A stretch of DNA of 64,000 nt, from assembly GCF_002043095.1 (NCBI RefSeq), contig NZ_MVOC01000018.1:1-64000 (forward strand), written 5' to 3'. The position numbers and the translations under genes are program-made. The notes under the pieces were generated by a model that searched no databases, was not told the origin of the DNA, and was given only the letters and a program-made list of their open reading frames with translations. Shown in pieces: positions 9,365-19,148 of the stretch. Source of the DNA: Mycobacterium sp. AT1. Its GTDB lineage: Bacteria > Actinomycetota > Actinomycetes > Mycobacteriales > Mycobacteriaceae. How positions within the stretch are numbered: the first letter of the stretch is position 1; each line of letters starts with the position of its first letter.

Positions 9365-11659
9365 GTGTCAAAGCCATCGGGATCTGCGCGTCGTGACGGC
9401 GCAGCCGTCAGCAGGCGCGGCGCTGTGCCCGTTGGCAATAGCCCCAGCCGGCCACACGCGCCCGTCGTCCTCGCCACCAAGCTGGCTGGCCCCCACCTCA
9501 GTCACCGAACCCTTTTTCGCGCAGCACTCGTCGACGACTTGGAGCGCGGCATCACCACGAGGAAGCTCACGCTCCTCAGTGCACCAGCAGGTTGGGGAAA
9601 GACCACGGTGCTGGCCCAGTGGCTGGCTGGCCACCCTGATCGCCGGATCGCTTGGGTAGGAATGGATCGCGCGGACAACGATCCCACTCAGTTCTGGACC
9701 TATTTGATTACCGCACTGCAGCAGGCCGTCGAAGTCATGTCGACGCGTGTGTCGGATCTGTTGGAGATGGGCGCCGACATCACGGAGGTCGTTCTGCCCA
9801 CGCTGCTCAACGAGATCCAGTCCCACCGGGACGTCGTCGTACTCGTCCTCGACGACTATCACCTCGTCACCAAACAGGTGATACACAAGCAGATGACATT
9901 CTTGGTCGAGATGATGCCGACCAACCTCCGACTGGTGTTGGCGACCCGGTCAGATCCCACGCTCCCCCTCGGCCGCCTCCGTGCGGCCGCCGAATTGCAC
10001 GAAGTACGCAGTGCGGACCTACGGTTGGCGCCGGAGGAAGTCACCGGCGTGCTCAATGACATCTTGGGACTTGAACTCTCCGACAACGAAATAAGCCTGC
10101 TCGGCGAGCGAACCGAAGGATGGGTAGCGGGGCTGCACCTGGTCGGATTGTCCCTTGCCGCGCACACGAACAGGCACGCATTCGTCGCCGAGTTCGTCAG
10201 CGACAACCGCCATGTCGTCGACTACCTGAGTAGCGAAGTGCTCGCCGGCCAAAGCGAGGCGGTCCGCAACTTTCTGCTGCACACCTCGATACTGACCCAC
10301 CTCAACGGCCCACTGTGCGACGCGCTGCTGGATACCACTGGCTCGGAATCGTTGCTCTACCAGATCGAGCTAGACAACCTCTTTCTCATTCCGCTGGATT
10401 CGTCCCGCGGCTGGTACCGGTACCATCACTTGTTCGCGGACATGCTCTACAAAGAGCTGCGACGCACGTCACCTACCGTGATCGAGGTGCTGCACCGCCG
10501 CGCAGCAGCGTGGTACAGCACCGCCGGTCTCCCCGATGAAACGGTTCGACACTTGATCGCAGCAGGCGATGAAGCGACCGCTGCAGAGTTGGTCGCGTCT
10601 GTCTGGGCTGCCGAATTCAACGTAGGACGCCTGACCACTGTTTCCAGCTTGCTTGACCGGCTGCCGCGGGACGTAGTCGCCGCCGATCCACGCCTCTGCG
10701 TTGCCCGCGCCTGGATTGCGTTGGACAGCGGACGCCACGACGAGGCCGAGGCGTGGATCGACACAGCCGTCCACTCAGTCACCGATATCGGGTTCATACC
10801 AGCCGAACTCGTCGTTCTCCGTGCGGTTTGCCGATTCAAGGTCGGTGACCTGGGCCAGACACTCGTCCTCGCGCGACAGGCCGTCGACATGGACCTCTCA
10901 GATGTGCGAATAGGCCCGTCAGCGGCCTACTGCATCTACGGTTCGGGCCTGTACTGGTCCGGTGACACTCATGGTGCGCAGATCGCATACCAGCGCGCGG
11001 CCCGACTGGCCGCCAAGGCGAACAACCACCTCGGCCGCGCCTACGCCCTGGGATACCTCGCGGTGATCGCTGCCCAGCATGGGCGCCTCGACCAGGCGGA
11101 CCTTCTCGTCGAGCAAATCACCCGAGACCTCACGGAGGATGCGCACTTCGTCGACATGATGACCTCCTTGGCCAAGGCCAAGATCTTCGACCGGCGGCAC
11201 GATCGCGTCGCCGCCGCCGACGCCGCAACGATGGCGGTGGCTCTGGCCCGGCGGGGCGGCGGCGTCATCGAAATTGCACACGCACTCGTCACTCAATCGG
11301 AGATCCTCGGGCATCTCGGTGACACTGCAGCAGCTCAGACTGCGCTGACCGAGGCCGCGCAGGTGTTGGCCGGCGCCGTCGATCCCGGGCCTGCGCGAGA
11401 GATCTTGGCGATTGCGGCGAAGGCGTCCAACCGGTCCCGCGAACCCACCAACCGCCGGCACAGCCAAGAACAGCTCAGTGCCCAGGAGTTGGCCGTTCTG
11501 CACCTGATGAGACTTCCGCTGTCACGGGCGGAGATTGGGCGGCGGCTGTTCATCTCCGTCAACACCGTCAAGAGTCACCAACGGGCCCTCTATCGCAAAC
11601 TGGGCGCGTCAGACCGGGCGGCAGCACTTGGCTGCGCACGCCAGCGCGGCATCCTTTAG
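9365..11659 (+). CDS. LuxR family regulator, MalT-type STAND ATPase (copy 1)
   Basis: 764 residues. The N-terminal P-loop NTPase has Walker A SAPAGWGKTT and a Walker B-like VVLVLDDYH. The middle is an alpha-helical TPR-like region, and the C-terminal HTH is LuxR type (AEIGRRLFISVNTVKSHQRA, about residues 720-740). This is the layout of MalT/AlkS regulators: signal binding drives ATP-dependent assembly and DNA activation. It follows the histidine kinase and probably shares its transcript. It is clearly paralogous to the gene ending at 12116, and a small conserved protein lies between them. The inducer is unknown. The GTG start at 9365 has only a weak ribosome site. Confidence 0.88.
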   Translation: MSKPSGSARRDGAAVSRRGAVPVGNSPSRPHAPVVLATKLAGPHLSHRTLFRAALVDDLERGITTRKLTLLSAPAGWGKTTVLAQWLAGHPDRRIAWVGMDRADNDPTQFWTYLITALQQAVEVMSTRVSDLLEMGADITEVVLPTLLNEIQSHRDVVVLVLDDYHLVTKQVIHKQMTFLVEMMPTNLRLVLATRSDPTLPLGRLRAAAELHEVRSADLRLAPEEVTGVLNDILGLELSDNEISLLGERTEGWVAGLHLVGLSLAAHTNRHAFVAEFVSDNRHVVDYLSSEVLAGQSEAVRNFLLHTSILTHLNGPLCDALLDTTGSESLLYQIELDNLFLIPLDSSRGWYRYHHLFADMLYKELRRTSPTVIEVLHRRAAAWYSTAGLPDETVRHLIAAGDEATAAELVASVWAAEFNVGRLTTVSSLLDRLPRDVVAADPRLCVARAWIALDSGRHDEAEAWIDTAVHSVTDIGFIPAELVVLRAVCRFKVGDLGQTLVLARQAVDMDLSDVRIGPSAAYCIYGSGLYWSGDTHGAQIAYQRAARLAAKANNHLGRAYALGYLAVIAAQHGRLDQADLLVEQITRDLTEDAHFVDMMTSLAKAKIFDRRHDRVAAADAATMAVALARRGGGVIEIAHALVTQSEILGHLGDTAAAQTALTEAAQVLAGAVDPGPAREILAIAAKASNRSREPTNRRHSQEQLSAQELAVLHLMRLPLSRAEIGRRLFISVNTVKSHQRALYRKLGASDRAAALGCARQRGIL

Positions 11660-11669
11660 GCGTCGTCGA

Positions 11670-11930
11670 TCAGGGAACCCCGTCGCCATCAGTGGTCACC
11701 ATCGGATACGCGCTGATCAGATCGAGTCCGAGACTGCGCACTCGGTCGAGAAGCCCATACAGCTCCGACTGGTCGCGGATCAGTCCGGTCAATTCCGTCT
11801 CGCCATCGCCCACCCGCAGCACCATTCCATCGAATGCTGCGGCTAGCCGCTCACTGAGCTGTCCGCGAATCAGGATGCGGTATGGCGTCGGCTTCACAGG
11901 CAGGTCCTCTCGCGAACTGGTCGCCAGCAT
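11670..11930 (-). CDS. Small conserved actinobacterial protein of unknown function
   Basis: 86 residues. The core runs YRILIRGQLSERLAAAF, then ETELTGLIRDQSELYGLLD and RVRSLGLDLIS, suggesting a compact beta-alpha-beta fold. I have the impression that such small proteins recur in actinobacteria, but no function is known to me. The ATG at 11930 follows a strong GGAGG. It lies 10 bp from the end of LuxR copy 1 (convergent) and downstream of LuxR copy 2 on the same strand. It could be co-regulated with, or a partner of, the MalT-type proteins. Confidence 0.65.
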   Translation of the reverse strand: MLATSSREDLPVKPTPYRILIRGQLSERLAAAFDGMVLRVGDGETELTGLIRDQSELYGLLDRVRSLGLDLISAYPMVTTDGDGVP

Positions 11931-11972
11931 TCGCCTCCGCGGGGTGAATCGTCATCACCCGTTTCCGTCATC

Positions 11973-11984
11973 TCACCCGGGTGA
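11973..11984. promoter_or_regulatory. Candidate operator palindrome TCACCCGGGTGA (copy 2), inside a larger imperfect palindrome
   Basis: The 12-bp palindrome sits about 45 bp upstream of the 86-residue gene. CCGTTTC (11960-11966) and GAAACGG (11990-11996) flank it in inverted orientation, making a dyad of about 37 bp. It lies where an activator or repressor site for the small gene is expected. Confidence 0.45.
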
Positions 11985-12115
11985 TAGACGAAACGGCACG
12001 ATCGCAATGACACGCACGTACAAGCGAACACCAGATCAGTGACGGTTCAAGGAGATCGGACCGCCACCCGAGACTGTCTCGTGTGCGCCGGCGTCAGTGT
12101 GTGCCCTCTGAACCT

Positions 12116-14365
12116 CTACAGGAGGCCGAGCTCCTTGGCCCGACGCACAGCCTCTGCCCTGGTGTCTACACCGAACTTGCGGTATACGGCTCGTTGATGC
12201 GTCTTGACGGTGTTGATCGACACGTAGAGTCGGTCCCCAATCTCCCGCCGCGAGAGCCGAGTGGCCAACAGCCGAACCACTTCGAGTTCCTTGCTGGTGA
12301 GCCGCTCGCCCGGCTCAGTTGCGCTCTCGGCCAGCTCAGAACGTGGACTAGGTCCCAGCAGCCGGCGCACGATCGAGGCGTCCTCTACGTTGTTCAAGGC
12401 CGCTGCGGCTTCAGTCCTGGCAGCAGCTGCGCCCGCCGAATCACCGCAGCGCTCAAGGATTCCGGCCCGCACGACGAGCGCCTTAGCCACCTCGAGGACT
12501 CCGCCACCACCTTGCAAGGCAGCGTCGACTGCCATGTCCGCCGCTTGGCGCGCCCGTGAACCATGACCGCGGCTCTCCGAGATCATCGCGGTCGCCAGCA
12601 GCGACGCCATCACGCCCATGGAACGCTCACCGGGGGTGAAGTTCTGGCTTTCACCAGTGGCGCGATGAACCAAATCTTCAGCATCCTCTAGCTTCTCGTC
12701 CTCGGCCGCGATGACAGCTAGATAGCCGAGGGCATACACGCGAGCACGGTGATCACCCAATTCTTCAGCCAACTGCAGTGCCTGTTGGTAGGCGATCCGC
12801 GCTTCTGGCGCCGCACCAGAGAAATAGAGCGCTGAACCGTGCAAGCAATACGCGCGCGGCCGTCCCAACGTAGGCCCGAACCGAGGGGCGCTGACACCGT
12901 CGGCGATCGCTAGCCGGGCCCGCGGCAGAGCATTGTCAACGCGGCCGATCTTGAATTCATAGACTGCCCGCACCACCTCGAATTGATCGCGCACCACCTC
13001 ATGATCGGACGAGTCGCTCGAGAGACATGCCTCAGCGGCCTCGATCCACGATCCTGCGGTGTCGAGATGGCCGGAGTCCAAGGCGATCCAGGCCCGAGCC
13101 ACGCCCAGACGCGGGTCCGACAACGCGACATCGTATGGGAGCAAGTCGATCCACCCCGACACCGTCGACAGGCGGCCCCGGTTGACCTCTGTGACTGCCT
13201 GAGTCGCAATGAAATCGGTAAGGCTGGCGGTATCGCCAGCGGCGGCGAGGTGGTACACGGCGTCATCGGCAAACCCCCGTGCGGTGAACCAGCTCGCCGC
13301 GCGTTCATGCAAGACGGGGATCATCTCGGGCTCGACGTACTGCAGATGGGTGCGCAGCAATTCCGCGAACAGCTGGTGGTACCGGTACCAATGCCGTGAC
13401 TCGTCCAACGAGGTGAGAAACAAGTTGTTCTTCTCGATCTCGGCCAAGATGGCTGACGAACCCGTCGACTGCAACACCGCGTCACACAATTCTCCCGAGA
13501 GGCGGCGCAGCACCGACGTACGCAGCAGAAAACTACGCAGTGTCGGTGGTTGCCCGTCGAGGACCTCGGCTATCAGGTAGTCAACGATGTGCCGATTGTC
13601 GCCGGCGAAGGTGCGCAGGAATGCCGCGCCGTCACTTTGCCCTCCCAACGACAGGGCAGCAAGGTACAACCCAGCGGCCCACCCCTCCGTGCGGTCGAAC
13701 AGCATTTCCACTTCGGCCGGGCTGAGATTCAACCCCAATACGTCGGTTAGCAGAAGCTCAGCCTCCGCTGCGCGGAACCGTAGATCACCGGTGCGCACTT
13801 CGAGCAGATCGCCGTTGGCTCGCAACCGCGCCAGCGGCAGCACCGGATCTGACCGGGTAGCGATCACCAGCCGCAGTGTCGTGGGCATCCGATCGATGAC
13901 GAAGGCCACCTGCTCGTGGACCACGGGATTTCCCACCGCGTTGTACTCGTCCAAGATCAACACCAAATTACGGTCGGCAGCCGCCAACTCGTTGAGCAGC
14001 AACGGCAGCACCACCTGAAGGGTGTCAGCGCCCATCCTCAACATTTCCAGAGCCCGAGCACCCAGACCGGGAGTTGCCTTCTGCAGGGCGGCAATGGTGC
14101 AGGACCAAAACCTCGACGGGTCGTTGTCTGTGGCATCCAGGGTCAACCACGCAAACGTCTGCGTCGTGCTCCGAGTCCACTGCGCCATCAACGTCGTCTT
14201 GCCCCAGCCGGCGGGCGCACTGAGCAACGTGAGCTTGCGGTGAGGCGTCACGCACAGGGCGTCCAGCAGCACGGTTCGATCGATCAGCCCGCTGCGCAAA
14301 GGAGGTGCAACCAGCTTCGTCGCGAGCGAAATGCCGAGTTGACCGCTTTCCTCGCCCAGCGTCAC
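12116..14365 (-). CDS. LuxR family regulator, MalT-type STAND ATPase (copy 2)
   Basis: 749 residues from a GTG at 14365 preceded by GAGGAC. A longer frame upstream is arginine-rich and not protein-like. The same domains appear as in copy 1: Walker A SAPAGWGKTT, LVLILDEYN, LVIATRSDP sensor region, WYRYHQLFAELL, then helical repeats, and a C-terminal LuxR HTH (RREIGDRLYVSINTVKTHQR). The two proteins are similar along their whole length and face each other tail to tail around the 86-residue gene, consistent with an inverted duplication. Overlapping or competing target sites are likely. Confidence 0.88.
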   Translation of the reverse strand: MTLGEESGQLGISLATKLVAPPLRSGLIDRTVLLDALCVTPHRKLTLLSAPAGWGKTTLMAQWTRSTTQTFAWLTLDATDNDPSRFWSCTIAALQKATPGLGARALEMLRMGADTLQVVLPLLLNELAAADRNLVLILDEYNAVGNPVVHEQVAFVIDRMPTTLRLVIATRSDPVLPLARLRANGDLLEVRTGDLRFRAAEAELLLTDVLGLNLSPAEVEMLFDRTEGWAAGLYLAALSLGGQSDGAAFLRTFAGDNRHIVDYLIAEVLDGQPPTLRSFLLRTSVLRRLSGELCDAVLQSTGSSAILAEIEKNNLFLTSLDESRHWYRYHQLFAELLRTHLQYVEPEMIPVLHERAASWFTARGFADDAVYHLAAAGDTASLTDFIATQAVTEVNRGRLSTVSGWIDLLPYDVALSDPRLGVARAWIALDSGHLDTAGSWIEAAEACLSSDSSDHEVVRDQFEVVRAVYEFKIGRVDNALPRARLAIADGVSAPRFGPTLGRPRAYCLHGSALYFSGAAPEARIAYQQALQLAEELGDHRARVYALGYLAVIAAEDEKLEDAEDLVHRATGESQNFTPGERSMGVMASLLATAMISESRGHGSRARQAADMAVDAALQGGGGVLEVAKALVVRAGILERCGDSAGAAAARTEAAAALNNVEDASIVRRLLGPSPRSELAESATEPGERLTSKELEVVRLLATRLSRREIGDRLYVSINTVKTHQRAVYRKFGVDTRAEAVRRAKELGLL

Positions 14366-14848
14366 TAGCAGACGTCCTCTCTGCAAGTCCCGAACGGCGA
14401 AACGCCTCCTGCGTCTTCGTACCCGCCGCCGCCTCAGGGCGTCTGGTCGGCCGGCGGGCCACAAACACCCTACCTTTGCGACGTGCCAAAATGCCGGTTG
14501 TGACCCCCTTGACCTATGCGGCGGCACAGTAAAACCCCGGTGCTCCGGCTTGACCTACCGGCAGCAGTACATCGCCCGCTCACTGGCGCCACCGCGTCGA
14601 ATCGGGACAGCAGCGTCGCGTGCCGCCGAGCACAAACGTGCCGCGTGGGGGTCAATCTCCTTTGGGGTGCTGGCGGGCCTGGCACGGTGCGGTACGGCAA
14701 GTGCCCCCACGCGCGCCTTGCCGACTACGACACGAGCCGAATCGGAGTCGGAGTTGATCGCGCCGGCATCGACTGCCCGCCTTTGGATTTGGTCGCCTTC
14801 GCCAGTGGTTGCGTGCACGTCGACCCGGGACGCGGGGGGACCGACGTT
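14366..14848. other. Non-coding stretch
   Basis: About 480 bp upstream of LuxR copy 2 and downstream of the SDR gene. No frame with family resemblance or a good start was found. The LuxR copy 2 promoter should lie here. Confidence 0.45.
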
Positions 14849-15664
14849 TCAGGACTCCTCACCCGTGCCGGACCGTGAGCTCCATTCCTCAATGCGCTCG
14901 TCGTAGACAGACTTGACGAGTGAGAACATGCCGGGTCCCATCAGCAGCCGCAGCGGCGGGACCTTTGCATCGACGATCGCCAGGAGCGACTCGACAGTGT
15001 CAGCCGGATCGCTAGCCGCTCCGAGGATCTCGCCGAGGGCCTCGTTCGCCTGCGCGTGCGCGTCTGCATAATCCGCGATCGCGGTGGCTCGTTTCGCCTG
15101 GGCGGCAAACCCGGTGTCGTATAGGCCCGGCTCTATCATCGTGACGTGTATGCCCAGGGGTCGTACCTCGGCTGCTAGTGCTTCAGATATCCCTTCCAAG
15201 GCGTATTTCGACGCGCTGTACACACCTACGTCTGCGGCAGTGACCAAGCCGGCCGTCGACGTGACTTGCACGATGTGTCCGCTGCGCTGACGCCGCAGGT
15301 AAGGCAACGCAGCCTGCGTGACCCACACAGCCCCAAAGAAGTTCGTGTCCATCTGAGCGCGAATCTCGTCCTCGGACACTTCTTCGACGAAACCGTACTG
15401 TCCGTACCCGGCATTGTTGACCACGACGTCGATCTGGCCGAACCGCTCGACAGTAGCGGCGATCGCGGTGGCGACGGCGGCACGGTCGGTCACGTCGAGC
15501 GTGAGCGGTAAGACGGCATCACCGAACTCGTCGCGGATCTCTTCAATCGGTGCGGTGTCGCGCGCACACGCGGCGACACGACCACCGCGGCGAAGCACGC
15601 CCAGGGTCCACTCTCGCCCGAAGCCCCGCGACGCACCCGTAATGAACCACACTCTCGACGTCAA
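14849..15664 (-). CDS. Short-chain dehydrogenase/reductase
   Basis: 271 residues, classical SDR. The cofactor motif TGASRGFG (residues 9-16) is followed by NNAGYGQYG, a catalytic Ser in VTSTAG, and YSASK with the catalytic Tyr and Lys. A TTG start at 15664 has GAGGAG just upstream. The start overlaps the stop of an NmrA-like remnant on the same strand (TTGA). It belongs to the SDR group with a GLYDTGF substrate loop; the substrate is unknown. It may share a transcript with the oxidoreductase starting at 17566. Confidence 0.88.
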   Translation of the reverse strand: MTSRVWFITGASRGFGREWTLGVLRRGGRVAACARDTAPIEEIRDEFGDAVLPLTLDVTDRAAVATAIAATVERFGQIDVVVNNAGYGQYGFVEEVSEDEIRAQMDTNFFGAVWVTQAALPYLRRQRSGHIVQVTSTAGLVTAADVGVYSASKYALEGISEALAAEVRPLGIHVTMIEPGLYDTGFAAQAKRATAIADYADAHAQANEALGEILGAASDPADTVESLLAIVDAKVPPLRLLMGPGMFSLVKSVYDERIEEWSSRSGTGEES

Positions 15665-16047
15665 GCCAGCTCCTCATTTGATGACTTCCAAGGCGCATGC
15701 TCAGCGGCGAAGTACGCCCCCAGGCGTGATCGGCGCGTCTGGACGTCCACACCTGAATTCCTGCGGTCCATGTTGGCCCGCATCACCATCCTGGGCCGAG
15801 CGCCCCGGAGCGCGCTTGTGTGTGGGTGCAGATTGCTTGGCCGGTCGCGCACGTTCTTCGCGCTACGACTGGGCTCCCGCATCATTCGGGTGGTGTTGCG
15901 CATGCCAGCGACGTACACGATGTCGTCGCTGATGCGTGGTTGAGCGAGAAGCACTTCGGCGATCGCGTTCCCCACGTCCTCGGTCGTGGTGACGGTGACG
16001 GTGAGGAATTGCCCCGGCGGACTCGGGGACGACGGCGCGTGTGGCAC
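15661..16047 (-). pseudogene. Remnant of an NmrA/isoflavone-reductase-like NAD(P)-binding protein
   Basis: A 128-codon frame. Residues about 14-48 read FLTVTVTTTEDVGNAIAEVL then PRISDDIVYVAG, closely matching the central part of NmrA-like reductases (TTAEDIG...VVYVAGD). Both the Rossmann N-terminus and a plausible C-terminus are missing. After VYVAG the residues are rich in Arg/Met/Pro, as in a shifted frame. It lies between a complete oxidoreductase and the SDR, so it is probably a decayed gene whose tail still supplies the SDR ribosome site. The family call rests on one short segment. Confidence 0.45.
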
Positions 16048-16051
16048 GCAC

Positions 16052-17566
16052 TCAGTCGTGCCCCGCTCCTACCGCGCCGTTCGAGGCGTCAGCATCGCGA
16101 TAGCCCTCAAGAAGACGCAGCCACACCTCGCTGATCGTGGGAAAACAAGGCACGGCATGCCACAGACGCTCGAGCGGAACTCGGGCAGCAACGGCGATGG
16201 TGGCGGAGTGAAGCATCTCTGCCACACCGGGACCCACGAACGTCACCCCGTGCAGGAACCCGTGGTCGACGTCGACCACCATCCGAGCGCGCCCGACGTA
16301 TCCGTCGGCGTAGAACTTTGCACCGGGCACCGCTTCGCCCATGTCCACGTCTACGGCATGCACGCGATGGCCCCTGCGCTCCGCCTGTGCGGCGGTGAGC
16401 CCTACGGAGCCGACTTCCGGATCGGTGAAATACGCCTGCGGGACGGCGAGGCCATCCGCTGTCGCTGCGTGAACACCCCAGGGTCTGGTGTCCAACGGTC
16501 TGCCGTTCGCGCGCGCGCCGATTGCTGCGCCGGCAATCCGCGCTTGGTACTTGCCCTGGTGTGTCAACAATGCGCGGTGATTGACATCGCCGAGGGCATA
16601 GAGCCAGTGGCCGTCGACACCTCGCACGAGGCAGGTGTCGTCGACGTCGATCCAGGACCCCGGCTCGAGACCAACGGTCTCGAGCCCAATGTCGGAGGTG
16701 TTGGGCGTCCGCCCGGTTGCGAAGAGAACCTCGTCCGCATCGATCTCGGTTCCATCGTCCAGCGTTATGCCGACCGGACCACTGCCGCCGAGTCGGTGCA
16801 ATTCGATGACCGAGACCCCGGTGCGCACGTCGACGCCTGACTCGGTGAGCCCACGACGGACGTGCTCTCCAACGAATGGCTCCATCCGCGGCAGAAGGTG
16901 TGCGTAGCGGGACAACAGCGTCACCTGGGAGCCGAGACCTTGCCACGCAGTGGCCATTTCGACACCGATGCCACCGGCGCCAACCACAGCTAGGCGCGAC
17001 GGCACCGCACTACTGTCGGTGGCCCTGCGGTTGGTCCAGGGCTTTGCTTCGGCCACGCCCGGGACGTCGGGGACCGCCGCAGTACTGCCTGTGCAGACGA
17101 TGACGGCATGACGGGCACGCAACACGATCAACTTGTCGTCCGCCGTGTCCACGGCGATGCGACCGGGTCCGTCCAGTCGTGCGTGCCCGCGCAGGAAGTC
17201 GACTCCCATTGCCCCGACTGCGCCGACCAGAGGGCCGTCGTGCCAGTCGGTGACGTAGCGGTCCCGTCGTCCGAACACGCCCGCGGGGCTGATGGAGCCG
17301 GTGAGCGCCTCGCGTGCGCCGTCCACTCGACGAGTATCGGCAAGGGCGAGCACCGGCCGCAGAAGTGCCTTGCTGGGCACGCACCCCCAGTAGTTGCACT
17401 CCCCGCCGACCAGTTCGCGTTCAACGAGCGCGACTGACAACCCCTCGGCGTGGGCTCGATCCGCGGCGTTGATACCGACTGGGCCGCCGCCGAGCACGAC
17501 GACGTCGTAGTCGCCGCTCACATCCGTGTCGGGGCCGTCGACCTCGGTGGGTGCTGGCACAGTCAT
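16052..17566 (-). CDS. Pyridine nucleotide-disulfide oxidoreductase (lipoamide dehydrogenase/mercuric reductase-like)
   Basis: 504 residues. FAD motif VVVLGGGPVGINAADRAHAE, then the redox-active disulfide CNYWGCVPSK of class I flavin disulfide reductases. The second Rossmann motif is VVGAGGIGVEMA, followed by ATGRTPN and the second FAD block LYALGDVNHRALLTHQGKYQA. The C-terminal dimerization domain contains AYFTDPEVGSVG. The usual C-terminal HPT-E is not obvious: the corresponding region reads HAVPCFPTISE, with a His, Pro and Glu. The substrate is unknown; dihydrolipoamide dehydrogenase of a dispensable complex or a quinone or metal reductase are options. The ATG at 17566 was chosen; an ATG at 17596 would add 10 residues. 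Confidence 0.85.
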   Translation of the reverse strand: MTVPAPTEVDGPDTDVSGDYDVVVLGGGPVGINAADRAHAEGLSVALVERELVGGECNYWGCVPSKALLRPVLALADTRRVDGAREALTGSISPAGVFGRRDRYVTDWHDGPLVGAVGAMGVDFLRGHARLDGPGRIAVDTADDKLIVLRARHAVIVCTGSTAAVPDVPGVAEAKPWTNRRATDSSAVPSRLAVVGAGGIGVEMATAWQGLGSQVTLLSRYAHLLPRMEPFVGEHVRRGLTESGVDVRTGVSVIELHRLGGSGPVGITLDDGTEIDADEVLFATGRTPNTSDIGLETVGLEPGSWIDVDDTCLVRGVDGHWLYALGDVNHRALLTHQGKYQARIAGAAIGARANGRPLDTRPWGVHAATADGLAVPQAYFTDPEVGSVGLTAAQAERRGHRVHAVDVDMGEAVPGAKFYADGYVGRARMVVDVDHGFLHGVTFVGPGVAEMLHSATIAVAARVPLERLWHAVPCFPTISEVWLRLLEGYRDADASNGAVGAGHD

Positions 17567-18165
17567 CGTGTCGAATCCTCTCTTGCTCCAGTGCATCTCG
17601 GGCCGTCAGTGAGTTCCGGAAGCGACCCAAGGACAGTGAGTCTCGCCAACGCGCGATGTAGACCCCGAAGGATCTTGCGACGAGGTCGGTTTCCACTGGA
17701 CGGCTCTGCGGTGCTGTCGGGCGTATTCGAGCATCCCGCAGTGCGCGGTAGCAGGTCCGCAGGTCTGACCCGCTCATCGTTCAACGCGTCTTTTGTCCTG
17801 TCAAGTACATTTTTTGGGCGCAGTCAACCGAGTTCACGCCGAAGTAATGCCCGGCGACCGGAGGGACGTGTGGCGAATTGTCGCTCCATAGACGGACATA
17901 GCAGGCGATTCACCCGGCGGATGTCGAATCCGCGTGACTTCACGGACCTACGCCGCGGTGGACATTTTGTCCCGTGTGGTACAACTTTTGGGTCGGCATC
18001 CGCCGAACTAGACGCTGCGAGGTGTCCGTCCACGCTTCCGCGGGTGACGGCAAGGACTGAGTCTCGACGCAAGAAGGAAGGATGGGCCCGCTGAGCGACC
18101 AGAACAGACGGCCGCGTAGGACCGTGCCGAACACCCTTCCCAGCGCTCCGACGGAGGTGGCGGAA
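17567..18165. other. Intergenic stretch upstream of the disulfide oxidoreductase
   Basis: About 600 bp. On the minus strand a TTGACA-like element lies near 17800, oriented toward the oxidoreductase. No reliable gene is seen; a 118-codon minus frame at 17421-17777 has no recognisable features. Confidence 0.45.
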
Positions 18166-18798
18166 TCAGGGCTGCTGCTTCTCGAAGGTTCGGACGTGTT
18201 TGATGGCCATGTCCAACGCGACCTCCATTGGCCGCGAATTGTGCACGGTCTGAGCCAAGAGGTACCCACCCTGGAGTGCCGCCATGACACCGAGCGCCAG
18301 CAACTGCGTGTCGACGTCGTCGCGAAGCACACCACGATCGCGCATTCGAGCGAAGGCCTCGGCCAGCAACTGCTCCCATTCTTCGAAGTGCTTCGCCAGA
18401 GCCACCCGGGAGGTCTCGTCGATGTCGGAGAGTTCGGCAGCCAGCGAACCGAGCTCGCATCCCCACGCACCACGACGCAGCGCGTTGTTCTGCACGATCG
18501 CATTTCGCCATTGCTGAAGGCCCTTGAAGGAATCCAGCTTCTTCAGACGCAGCGTTTGCCTGCCCAAGATTTGCTCTGCCCGCAACGCGATGACGTCCTG
18601 GACCAAGTCGTCCTTACTGGAGAAATGCTGGTAGAACTGCGACTTGCCCGCTGCGCTGGCGGCCAAGATCTCCTCCAGACTGGTCGCCCCGACGCCTTTG
18701 GCGTGGATCAAGTCGGCGGCGGCCCGAACGATCCGCGCCCGCGTCTCGGCGCCACGCCCTTGCCGCGGCGGCGGCGTTGCGGGAGTCCTCGGCACCAT
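18166..18798 (-). CDS. TetR family transcriptional regulator
   Basis: 210 residues. An N-terminal TetR HTH (TRARIVRAAADLIHAKGVGAT then LEEILAASAAGKSQFYQHF, about residues 20-62) is followed by an all-helical ligand domain resembling TetR_C groups seen with oxidoreductase operons. The ATG at 18798 is preceded by a TTG in frame. It is transcribed divergently from the alpha/beta hydrolase plus SDR genes with about 350 bp between, so it is the obvious candidate repressor of that pair. Confidence 0.9.
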   Translation of the reverse strand: MVPRTPATPPPRQGRGAETRARIVRAAADLIHAKGVGATSLEEILAASAAGKSQFYQHFSSKDDLVQDVIALRAEQILGRQTLRLKKLDSFKGLQQWRNAIVQNNALRRGAWGCELGSLAAELSDIDETSRVALAKHFEEWEQLLAEAFARMRDRGVLRDDVDTQLLALGVMAALQGGYLLAQTVHNSRPMEVALDMAIKHVRTFEKQQP

Positions 18799-19148
18799 CA
18801 AAGCCTAGCTCAGCGGTGGGACAGCACCTTGGTTCGCGCGGAACAACCAGTCGGCTTGCAGCGTGGCAAATTGGCGACGGGCATAGACCGGCCGCTCGTC
18901 ACTTCGCCAGAGAAGGCGCCGCACCCGCACCCAAGTCCCCGCAACCGCCGACGGCGAACTCCACTGCAGACGTGCTTATCGCACCGTGGCTGTCGTGTAC
19001 GCACTTCTCACCAGTCCTCTGCCCGACCGCCGCAGGTTCCGCGATGAGGCGGGGCCCGCAACGGGCGCCTGGGCGAAGACGCACCACTGCGTCGGCGTCC
19101 GCCTCGAATCATCGAAGGTTCGGAGCTGTCGGAGGACGTACGGCCTTC
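18799..19148. other. Divergent promoter region between TetR gene and hydrolase
   Basis: About 350 bp with no supported gene. TetR-controlled promoters are expected here; no clear dyad was picked out by eye. Confidence 0.4.

Noticed and set aside
14366..14527. N-terminal extension of LuxR copy 2
   Set aside because: The extra 54 residues are Arg-rich and unlike the paralogue; the GTG at 14365 has a good ribosome site.
17421..17777. 118-codon minus-strand frame upstream of the disulfide oxidoreductase
   Set aside because: Half of it is out of frame with the real gene and the rest has no recognisable motif.
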